A DNA stretch of 17,210 nucleotides from positions 1-17,210 of the forward strand of contig DASTMO010000024.1 in NCBI GenBank assembly GCA_035714115.1. The letters are read 5' to 3'. Below the pieces are notes generated by a model. That model saw only the letters and a list, made by a program, of their open reading frames with translations. It searched no databases and was not told the origin of the DNA. A program made the translations under genes and the position numbers. Numbering within the stretch: the first letter of the stretch is position 1; the number at the start of each line of letters is the position of its first letter. Origin of the DNA: CAMAVH01 sp035714115 (GTDB taxonomy: Bacteria; Pseudomonadota; Alphaproteobacteria; SMXQ01). Shown piece after piece: positions 9,371-17,210 of this stretch.

Positions 9371-11284
9371 ATGGTGGACAAGGACCAATCGCGTCTCGAC
9401 GCGGTGCTCGACACCGTGGTCGACGGCATCATCCTGATCGATGCTCGCGGCAATGTGCTGAGCTTTAACCCGGCTTGCGAAAAGCTGTTCGGTTACGCCG
9501 CTGCCGAGGTGATAGGGCAGAACGTGAAAATGCTCATGCCCGAGCCGTTCCGCGCCGAGCATGACGGTTATCTCGACAATTACCGCCGCACCGGCGAGCG
9601 CAAGATCATCGGCATCGGCCGCGAGGTGACGGGCCGGCGCAAAGACGGCAGCACCTTTCCGATGGATCTGTCGGTCGGCGAGGCGCGCCATAACGGCGAG
9701 ACGATTTTCGTCGGCGTCATCCGCGACCTCACAGAGCGCAAGAATTATGAGCGCGCCATTCTCGATAGCGCCATGCGCCTGCGCGCTGTACTCGACACGG
9801 CGGTGGACGGCGTGATCCTGATCGACGCGCGCGGTAACATTTCCATGTTCAACCCAGCCTGCGAAAAGCTGTTCGGTTATGCTGCCGACGAAGTGGCTGG
9901 CCAGAACGTCAAGATGCTCATGCCGGAGCCTTACCAGAGCGAGCATGACGGCTATCTCGCCAATTACCGCAACACCGGCGAGCGCAAGATCATCGGCATC
10001 GGCCGCGAGGTGACGGGCCGGCGCAAAGACGGCAGCACTTTCCCGATGGATCTGTCGGTCGGTGAATGCAAGATCGCCGGCCACTCGAGTTTTGTCGGGG
10101 TGGTGCGGGATCTGACAGATCGCAAGAAGGCCGAAGCCCAGCTCGTGCAGGCGCAGAAGATGGAAGCCGTTGGGCAATTATCCGGCGGCATCGCGCATGA
10201 CTTCAACAATCTGCTCACCGTGATTCTCGGCAATGCCGAGGTCTTGGCGGAAAGCCTCAAGGCCCGGCCCGATCTCGAAGCGCTGATCAACTCGATCATG
10301 CTGGCGGCTGAGCGAGGCGGCGAGCTCACTCAGCGTCTGCTGGCCTTCAGCCGACGGCAAACCCTGCAGCCGACCAACATCGACTGCAGCCGTTTGGTTC
10401 AGCGCATGCAGCAACTGCTGCGCCGCACGCTGCGCGAGAACATCGCGATTCGAATCGAGGTGGAAGAAGGGCTATGGGCGGCTTTCGCCGATCCCGGCCA
10501 GCTCGAATCGGCGATCCTGAACCTGTCGCTCAACGCCCAGGACGCGATGCCGAGCGGCGGCAGTCTGACGATCGCGACGCAAAATATCAGGCTCGACGAC
10601 GGCTATCAGGCGCTTAATCCTGAAGTCCCGCCCGGGCGCTATATCCTGATCGCGGTCACCGATACCGGCACCGGCATGCCGCCCGAAGTGAAGGCGCGCG
10701 TCTTCGAGCCGTTTTTCACCACCAAGGAAGTCGGTAAGGGCAGCGGTCTCGGGCTCTCGATGGTCTACGGTTTCGTCAAGCAATCGAACGGCCATGTGTC
10801 GATCTACAGCGAGCCGGGCCTGGGCACGACGATCCGGCTCTATTTGCCGGCGCCATCGGGCGCGGAAAAGGGTGACGAGTTGCCGCCGGAATCGGGGGCG
10901 ACATCGCTCGCCGGCAGCGAAACCATTCTGGTGGTGGAAGACGATCCTTTCGTTCGCGCATATGCAGTCTCATCGTTGCGCGCCTTGGGCTATACGGTGG
11001 TGATGGCGGCCGATGGGCGCGAAGCCTTAGAGCAGTTGGCGACGAGCGCGGCGCTCGACCTGCTCTTTACCGATGTCGTCATGCCTAACGGCATAAACGG
11101 GTGGGAACTGGCGCATGAAGCGAGGAACCTGCGGCCGGCGCTCAAGGTGCTGCTGACCTCCGGTTATGCGCTGGAGACGCTCGAGGCGCACGGCCATCTG
11201 CATCCGGGACTGGCCGTTCTCAACAAGCCTTATCGGCGCACGCTGCTCGCCAAGCGCATTCGCGAGGTGCTCGACGGGAATTAG
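9371..11284 (+). CDS. Soluble hybrid histidine kinase, PAS-PAS-HisKA-HATPase-REC, with FixL-like PAS domains
   Basis: This is a cytoplasmic signalling kinase of 637 aa with no visible membrane segment. Two PAS domains occupy about residues 7-122 and 133-251 and are nearly identical. Each has HDGYL..Y followed by IIGIGREV, placing a histidine (64 and 192) and an arginine (84 and 212) where FixL has its haem-ligand His200 and oxygen-contacting Arg220. HisKA carries the phospho-accepting His276 in GIAHDFNNLL. The ATPase has Asn388 (NAQDAM), DTGTGMP at 431-437 and GKGSGLGLS at 455-463. The C-terminal receiver has acidic EDD at 523-525, phospho-accepting Asp568 and Lys619. Upstream ATGs at 9332 and 9356 lack ribosome sites; 9371 follows a G-rich GGGGGAGAG. 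It starts 132 bases after metH, probably as its own unit; TATAGAAT at 9304-9311 could be part of a promoter. No separate response regulator is nearby. Oxygen sensing is an inference. Confidence 0.92.
   Translation: MVDKDQSRLDAVLDTVVDGIILIDARGNVLSFNPACEKLFGYAAAEVIGQNVKMLMPEPFRAEHDGYLDNYRRTGERKIIGIGREVTGRRKDGSTFPMDLSVGEARHNGETIFVGVIRDLTERKNYERAILDSAMRLRAVLDTAVDGVILIDARGNISMFNPACEKLFGYAADEVAGQNVKMLMPEPYQSEHDGYLANYRNTGERKIIGIGREVTGRRKDGSTFPMDLSVGECKIAGHSSFVGVVRDLTDRKKAEAQLVQAQKMEAVGQLSGGIAHDFNNLLTVILGNAEVLAESLKARPDLEALINSIMLAAERGGELTQRLLAFSRRQTLQPTNIDCSRLVQRMQQLLRRTLRENIAIRIEVEEGLWAAFADPGQLESAILNLSLNAQDAMPSGGSLTIATQNIRLDDGYQALNPEVPPGRYILIAVTDTGTGMPPEVKARVFEPFFTTKEVGKGSGLGLSMVYGFVKQSNGHVSIYSEPGLGTTIRLYLPAPSGAEKGDELPPESGATSLAGSETILVVEDDPFVRAYAVSSLRALGYTVVMAADGREALEQLATSAALDLLFTDVVMPNGINGWELAHEARNLRPALKVLLTSGYALETLEAHGHLHPGLAVLNKPYRRTLLAKRIREVLDGN
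9590..9654 (+). repeat. Direct repeat copy 1 (first PAS domain)
   Basis: These 65 bases are identical to 9974-10038, an offset of 384 bases (128 codons). Similarity continues to both sides; for example 9659-9678 equals 10043-10062. They encode the IIGIGREVTGRRKDGS part of PAS 1. A tandem in-frame duplication of one PAS exon-sized unit explains this. Confidence 0.9.
9974..10038 (+). repeat. Direct repeat copy 2 (second PAS domain)
   Basis: This is the second copy of the 65-base identity at 9590-9654, encoding the same part of PAS 2. Synonymous differences are few on either side, so the duplication is recent or the copies are kept alike by gene conversion. Confidence 0.9.
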
Positions 11285-13188
11285 GCGGAGAGCCAGCGCT
11301 CTTTCCAGGCCTGGAACATCAGCACCGACCAGAGCTCGAAGCGCCAGTCGCGCTTGCCTGCGAGATGCTCTTGCCAGCGCCGGCGCACAGGTCCGGCGGA
11401 GATCAGGCCGTCTTCGCGCAGGCGGCGCTCGTCGAGCAGATGTTCCGCCCATTCGCGCAATGAGCCGCGCAGCCATTGGCCGATCGGCGGCTCGAAACCC
11501 TGCTTCGGCCGCTCCCACAATTCGCGGGGCACGTAGCGGGCCAGCACCTGGCGCAGCAGCCATTTGCCGGTCTGGCCGCGGATTTTGAGATCGAGCGGCA
11601 GACTCCAGGCGAACTCGGCGATGCGGTGGTCGAGCAGGGGCGCACGCGCTTCCAGGCTGAACGCCATCGTCGCGCGGTCGACCTTCACGAGAAGATCGTC
11701 CGGCAGATAGCCGGTGGCGTCGACCAGCATGAAGCGCGCCGCGCTCGTCGGCAGATCGGCGCCAGCCGCGCCCCAGGCCGCAAACGAGCTTGCGCCCGGA
11801 ACGAGATCGTGCACGGCGCGCCAGCGACTCATGTAAAGCCGATAATAAGCGGCGGAATCTGGCGCGGCATTCTCTTCCAGGCGGCGCGCGAAGCGCGAAA
11901 GCGCGCGCGGCGGATCGGCGGGCAGGCAAGCGCCAATCGTGCGAGCGATGCCGCGCAGGGCTGCCGAGCGGCCGGCGAGCCTGTCCCAGCGGGCGGCGGC
12001 TACAGGGTAGCGCGGATAGCCGCCGAATAGCTCGTCGCCGCCGTCGCCTGACAGGCCGACGGTGACATGCTTGCGCGTCAATTCGGCGAGCAGTGCGGTC
12101 GGGATCTGCGAGACGTCGGCGAAGGGTTCGTCGTAGATGTCGGCCAGGCGCGGCAGCAAGGCGAGAGCTTGCGCTTCGTCGACATAAAGCTCGGTATGGT
12201 CGGTGCCGAGATGGCGGGCTATGGCGGCGGCAAAGGGCGCTTCATCGAAGCGAGGATCGCGAAAGCCGATGGCGAAGCTGCGCACGCGGCCCGGCGCTTC
12301 GGCCTGCATGGCGGCGACGACAGTCGATGAATCGATGCCGCCCGAGAGAAATGCGCCAATCGGCACATCGGCTTCAAGGCGCAGGCGCACGGAGTCGCGG
12401 ATCAGCCGGTCGAGCGCGTCTTCAGCGGCGGATGCGTCGTCGGCGAAAGGCGCGCGCGCGCCGGCTTCGGCGCGCTCCTTGGCCGACCAGTAGGCGGCGA
12501 TGCGTGGCGCATCGCGCATCGCGGCTTTGTCGGCGGCGAGGGTCAGCGACGCGCCGGGCGGCAGCTTGCGCACCCCGGAGAGGATGCTCCAAGGCGCCGG
12601 CACGCAGGCATGATGCAGATAGAGCGCCAAGGCGTCACGGTCGATGTCGCTCGCCAATGCCGGATTGGCGAGCAGCGCCTTCAGCTCCGAACCGAATAGG
12701 AAGTCGCCGGTCTTGGTCCAGCCGTAATAGAGCGGCTTCTCGCCGAGCCGGTCGCGCACCAGCCGCAGCACGCGCTCGCGCGCGTCCCATATAGCGATGG
12801 CGAACATGCCGTTGAGGGCGGCCAGCGTCGCGTCCCAACCCCAGCGCTCGACGGCTTCGAGGATCACCTCGCTGTCGGAATGGCCGCGCCAGGCCTTCGC
12901 GCCTTCGCCGTCGAGCCGCGCGCGCAGTTCGCGGAAATTGTAGATCTCGCCGTTGAAGACCATGGCGTAGCGGCCCGAGCGCGAGAGCATCGGTTGATGG
13001 CCGGCGGCGCTGAGGTCGAGAATGGAGAGGCGGCGAAAGCCGAAGGCGACATGGCCAGCGCTATCGGCCCAGTCGCCGCCGTCATCGGGGCCGCGATGGA
13101 CCAGCGTTGCCGCCATGCGTGCCGCTTGCTGACGCAAGGAGTCGGCAGGCAGGGCTCTGGCGGTCAGCAGTCCGGCGAAGCCGCACAT
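11281..13188 (-). CDS. asnB: Asparagine synthetase (glutamine-hydrolysing) / AsnB-type amidotransferase
   Basis: This enzyme takes the amide nitrogen of glutamine and transfers it to an ATP-activated carboxylate, classically aspartate. The 635-aa protein starts MCGF, so Cys2 is the glutaminase nucleophile once Met is removed. The class II glutaminase domain (about 2-200) keeps HRGPDD at 31-36, FNGEIYN at 78-84 and HSDSEV at 103-108. The synthetase domain has the ATP pyrophosphatase loop SGGIDSS at 282-288 and GDGGDELFGGY at 381-391. Proteins of this length class often sit in polysaccharide clusters and may amidate sugar acids, which fits the glycosyltransferase and FkbM neighbours; the real acceptor cannot be told from sequence. 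The start lies six bases after the FkbM stop with no obvious ribosome site, suggesting translational coupling. Its stop overlaps the convergent kinase stop (11281-11284), and no terminator separates them. Confidence 0.93.
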   Translation of the reverse strand: MCGFAGLLTARALPADSLRQQAARMAATLVHRGPDDGGDWADSAGHVAFGFRRLSILDLSAAGHQPMLSRSGRYAMVFNGEIYNFRELRARLDGEGAKAWRGHSDSEVILEAVERWGWDATLAALNGMFAIAIWDARERVLRLVRDRLGEKPLYYGWTKTGDFLFGSELKALLANPALASDIDRDALALYLHHACVPAPWSILSGVRKLPPGASLTLAADKAAMRDAPRIAAYWSAKERAEAGARAPFADDASAAEDALDRLIRDSVRLRLEADVPIGAFLSGGIDSSTVVAAMQAEAPGRVRSFAIGFRDPRFDEAPFAAAIARHLGTDHTELYVDEAQALALLPRLADIYDEPFADVSQIPTALLAELTRKHVTVGLSGDGGDELFGGYPRYPVAAARWDRLAGRSAALRGIARTIGACLPADPPRALSRFARRLEENAAPDSAAYYRLYMSRWRAVHDLVPGASSFAAWGAAGADLPTSAARFMLVDATGYLPDDLLVKVDRATMAFSLEARAPLLDHRIAEFAWSLPLDLKIRGQTGKWLLRQVLARYVPRELWERPKQGFEPPIGQWLRGSLREWAEHLLDERRLREDGLISAGPVRRRWQEHLAGKRDWRFELWSVLMFQAWKERWLSA

Positions 13189-13194
13189 GGGCGG

Positions 13195-14016
13195 TCAACC
13201 GCGTTCGAAGATTTGATTGTAGAACCGAGAGTCTTCGAGCTTGTGGCGCGCGCCGGCGGCGAGCCCGGCGGCGGCGAAAGCCGCTTCGATGCGAGCACTT
13301 TGCGCAGCATCGCTTGTATCCATCTCGATCAGCACAGAACGCAAGCGGCCATCAGCCAGAGTGCGCGGCGCGCCGGCGACGATGCGGTCTTCGATTCCAT
13401 CGACGTCGATCTTGATGTGGGTCGGGAAGGGCGCGGCGAAGGTTTCGGCGAAGCGGTCGATCGTCACGCCGGGTACCGCGAAGCGTATGTCGCTCGCGAT
13501 CGAACGGCCGCGGCTGTTGCTGTCTCCACCGAAGACGTTGAGCACTGTGCCGGCTTCGGAACCGGGCAGGAACAGGTCGTCGAGTCCGGTATGATCGCTG
13601 AGCGCTGCGCAGACCGCTTTGATGTCCGCGCCGAAGCCGTTGGCCGTGAGATTGCGCGCCAAGGCATGGAAGGTGAAGGGGTTCGGCTCGAACGCGACGA
13701 CTGTCGCTCCGCCGAGCGCGGCATACATGGAATAAGCTCCGACATTGGCGCCGACATCCCACAGGACGTCGCCTGCGCCAATCCCGTCGAGCCATTGCAC
13801 CGTTTCGGGTTCATGTTCGAAGGCGTGGCGCGGCCAATAGACGGCGGCTTTGGAGGCGGTGTGGAAGCGCAAGCGGCCACGGGCGGTGGCGACCTCGACC
13901 TCAGGGATCAGGCGCTGGGCGCTGCGCGCAAGCGCGGCGATGCGGCTCCATTTGGACATCGGTGCGGCCGCGGCGCGCAACAGCGCATTGGCGCAAATAG
14001 CGAAAGTCTTGCTCAT
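13195..14016 (-). CDS. FkbM-family SAM-dependent methyltransferase
   Basis: FkbM-type enzymes O-methylate small molecules and, in many bacteria, sugars of surface polysaccharides. The 273-aa product has the SAM loop WDVGANVGAYS at residues 86-96, acidic VAFEPNP at 107-113, and THIKIDVDGIED at 199-210, the last typical of the family. No signal peptide is evident; the hydrophobic patch at 5-18 is short and may be part of the fold. ATG at 14016 is used; Met20 (13959) is an alternative start, and neither has a clear ribosome site. It lies 41 bases after the glycosyltransferase and six bases before asnB on the same strand. Methylation of a glycan built by the neighbouring glycosyltransferase is the simplest guess; the substrate is unknown. 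Confidence 0.88.
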   Translation of the reverse strand: MSKTFAICANALLRAAAAPMSKWSRIAALARSAQRLIPEVEVATARGRLRFHTASKAAVYWPRHAFEHEPETVQWLDGIGAGDVLWDVGANVGAYSMYAALGGATVVAFEPNPFTFHALARNLTANGFGADIKAVCAALSDHTGLDDLFLPGSEAGTVLNVFGGDSNSRGRSIASDIRFAVPGVTIDRFAETFAAPFPTHIKIDVDGIEDRIVAGAPRTLADGRLRSVLIEMDTSDAAQSARIEAAFAAAGLAAGARHKLEDSRFYNQIFERG

Positions 14017-14057
14017 GGAGCGCGAGTGTGCCCGAAAACGGCCGTTAAGTCAGCGAT

Positions 14058-15035
14058 TTAACCGGCGCTTTGTTGGCGTTTGGCGGCCGCCGCGCCGGGC
14101 AGCGCCAAGCCTTCCTGGGCGAAGGCGGCGGCGCAGACGTCGATGAAGCCGGCGGGATCGGCCGGCAGCGGCAGGCCGGGCAGGCGCGCGCGCAAGTAGC
14201 GTCCGAACCAGGGCGAGAGGAAACCGGCGCGATATTGGCGGCGGCGCCATTTCCAGGCCCGACCGGCCGCACGCCGGCAGGCGAAGCGCACGTCGTCCTC
14301 AGCGAGTTCGGGATGGTCGCGCAGGAACCAGGCGAGGGCCAGAGTGACGCGCTGCAACTGGCGTCCGGTGTTGCCCGACAGGCGGCCTGGCGCGTCGCGC
14401 AGCACCAGCGCGACCGGGGCGGCGATCTGGACGAAGTCGCCGCGCAGCGCCATGCGCAGGGTCAGGCTGTATTCCTGGGAAAAGACGATGCGCTCGTCGC
14501 AGCCCCCGCAGGCCTTGAGATCGGCGGTGCGGGCCATGAACTGGGCGGGATTGAACAGCGAATTCTGCATCGCCGGCTTGAGCGGCGCGCGATGCAGCAC
14601 CGTCGCCGGGTTAAGCGGCGGTTCGATGTAGGCAGCGGCTTCGGCGGCGCTGGCATACCAGACCCGTCCGCCCCAGGCGAGGCAGACGCCAGGATGAGCC
14701 CGGATCGCGGCGAGCAGCCGTTCGGTCGCGTCCGGCAGCAGCATATCGTCGGCGTCGCAGAATTTCGTGAAAGCGTAACGCGCGCGCATGATGCCGGCGT
14801 TGCTCGCTGCCGCCGAGCCGGCGTTGGCTTGCGAGAGAATGGTGACATTGGGCCATCCGGCGGTCTCGCGACGCACGATCTCGAGCGAGCCGTCGGTCGA
14901 GCCGTCGTCGACGAAGATGTATTCGCGCGCGAAATCGCCGCGCTGAGATTTCAGCGCGGCGATGACGCCGGGAAGCCATTCGGCTTTGTTGTAGACCGGG
15001 ATGACGAAACTCACCCCGGCCGGAAGGTCGGTCAC
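14058..15035 (-). CDS. Family 2 glycosyltransferase (GT-A fold)
   Basis: This enzyme transfers a sugar from a nucleotide-sugar to an acceptor, most likely in surface polysaccharide or lipooligosaccharide synthesis. The 325-aa product has the GT2 start SFVIPVYN at residues 9-16, VDDGSTD at 42-48 for nucleotide binding, the NAGSAAASNAGI stretch at 71-82, and the metal-binding DAD at 94-96. The usual catalytic acidic motif may be the Glu of SQEYSL in the second half. The C-terminal part is Arg- and Trp-rich with no membrane helices. An in-frame ATG exists at 15149, but it would force a 101-base overlap with thiC. GTG at 15035 starts just before the conserved domain and has AGGA at 15050-15047 overlapping the thiC stop. 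The 13-base gap to thiC argues for co-transcription. Acceptor and sugar are unknown. Confidence 0.88.
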   Translation of the reverse strand: MTDLPAGVSFVIPVYNKAEWLPGVIAALKSQRGDFAREYIFVDDGSTDGSLEIVRRETAGWPNVTILSQANAGSAAASNAGIMRARYAFTKFCDADDMLLPDATERLLAAIRAHPGVCLAWGGRVWYASAAEAAAYIEPPLNPATVLHRAPLKPAMQNSLFNPAQFMARTADLKACGGCDERIVFSQEYSLTLRMALRGDFVQIAAPVALVLRDAPGRLSGNTGRQLQRVTLALAWFLRDHPELAEDDVRFACRRAAGRAWKWRRRQYRAGFLSPWFGRYLRARLPGLPLPADPAGFIDVCAAAFAQEGLALPGAAAAKRQQSAG

Positions 15036-15048
15036 GTCGAAGCGGATC

Positions 15049-16878
<1,830 letters not shown>

Positions 16879-16991
16879 GGGCAAGCCTCCTGGATATGGG
16901 CCGGCGCGCGGTTTTTGCGCGCGATTATGTGGCGGATATGCGGGAGGGGACGGGCGCGGCGGGAAAAGGGTCGGGTTCCGCAACGCTGTCC
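16879..16991 (-). promoter_or_regulatory. thiC 5' leader / riboswitch expression platform
   Basis: This 113-base stretch between the aptamer and the start codon holds a hairpin with GCGCGC arms (16904-16909 and 16917-16922 on the plus strand) around an A-rich loop, about a dozen bases before the ribosome site. It has no T-tract to make it a terminator. A CCTCC on the mRNA (16947-16943) can pair with GGAGG of the ribosome site (16890-16886). Together these suggest control of translation initiation rather than termination. This is inference from pairing by eye. Confidence 0.4.
16886..16891 (-). promoter_or_regulatory. Ribosome-binding site for thiC
   Basis: The minus strand reads AGGAGG here, seven bases before ATG at 16878. 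This consensus site settles the thiC start against the longer upstream open frame. Confidence 0.9.
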
Positions 16992-17077
16992 GTTTCCTAC
17001 GCCGGCACGATCCGGATCAGGTTCAAGGGTTTCCGCCGCGGCGGTCTCAGCCCCCAAATGGAGCACCCCTAGGACTG
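16992..17077 (-). ncRNA. TPP riboswitch (THI element)
   Basis: Read on the minus strand, the conserved TPP aptamer parts appear in order: CCTA of helix P1 (17073-17070), GGGGTGC, GCTGAGA (the HMP-binding bulge, CTGAGA at 17050-17045), a GC-rich P3, then ACCCTTGAACCTGATC and GGATCGTGCCGGCGTAGG, whose final TAGG (16999-16996) closes P1. TPP binding would fold this aptamer and lower expression of thiC and anything co-transcribed with it. Edges are accurate to a few bases. Confidence 0.96.
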
Positions 17078-17083
17078 GCCGGG

Positions 17084-17112
17084 ATGATGGGGTGCGGCGG
17101 TCCTAGAAGCAA
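17084..17112 (-). promoter_or_regulatory. Candidate promoter for the riboswitch-thiC transcript
   Basis: On the minus strand TTGCTT (17112-17107) is followed after 17 bases by CATCAT (17089-17084). Transcription would then begin close to the first riboswitch helix, as expected. The -10 box matches only four of six positions, so this is tentative. Confidence 0.35.
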
Positions 17113-17189
17113 GGGCGAATCCGGCTAAATCCGGGCGCGGCGATGCGTAAAAACGGCATAGGAAGGGCGGATTTAGAAACAATCGGGCC

Positions 17190-17210
17190 GCGGCAGGAAA
17201 GTCCTGCCGC
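17190..17210. repeat. Perfect 9-bp hairpin at the window edge, possible terminator
   Basis: GCGGCAGGA (17190-17198) and its exact complement TCCTGCCGC (17202-17210) flank a 3-base loop, ending on the last base of the window. It could be the terminator of a gene beyond the edge. On the minus strand no T-tract follows directly; on the plus strand the following bases are outside the window. Confidence 0.5.

Noticed and set aside
14037..14046. Palindrome AACGGCCGTT between the glycosyltransferase and FkbM genes
   Set aside because: It has no loop, so it cannot form a stable hairpin, and only four T's follow on the minus strand. I do not call it a terminator.
16879..16983. N-terminal extension of thiC
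   Set aside because: The extra 35 residues are low-complexity, and the consensus AGGAGG points to ATG 16878.

Overview
The window is GC-rich, gene-dense bacterial chromosome that looks like an alphaproteobacterium, most likely Hyphomicrobiales (Rhizobiales). The basis is gene content: an ArsR-methyltransferase fusion heading a metF-metH operon, an mlaA-mlaC pair, and FixL-like PAS domains. This is inference; I cannot name a genus. No insertion sequence, tRNA, rRNA, CRISPR array or prophage is visible.

Layout. (a) 1-1840, + strand: ettA, a ribosome-binding ABC-F ATPase, ending in a strong bidirectional terminator. (b) 1878-3413, - strand: mlaA and mlaC, two parts of the outer-membrane lipid-asymmetry pathway. 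MlaA here has no cysteine and so cannot be a lipoprotein. (c) 3414-3748: a divergent intergenic region, AT-rich towards its right end, with a perfect palindrome containing a TATAAT-like box. (d) 3749-9238, + strand: a methionine-cycle operon of an ArsR/SAM-methyltransferase fusion, metF and cobalamin-dependent metH, with metF and metH overlapping by ATGA. (e) 9371-11284, + strand: a soluble hybrid histidine kinase with two nearly identical PAS domains that keep the FixL haem-ligand histidine and distal arginine, then HisKA, HATPase and receiver domains. (f) 11281-17112, - strand: a TPP riboswitch and thiC, followed at gaps of 13, 41 and 6 bases by a family 2 glycosyltransferase, an FkbM-type methyltransferase and an AsnB-type amidotransferase.

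How the genes work together. MetF makes 5-methyl-THF, MetH uses it to make methionine, and the fused regulator could report on SAM or SAH. ThiC makes the thiamine pyrimidine under TPP control. The three genes behind thiC look like a surface-glycan modification set and appear to be co-transcribed with it, although thiC in related bacteria is usually followed by other thiamine genes. This arrangement and the tandem FixL-like PAS kinase are the most unusual parts. I do not see a clear, wholly new defence or mobile system, and most of the window is ordinary housekeeping.
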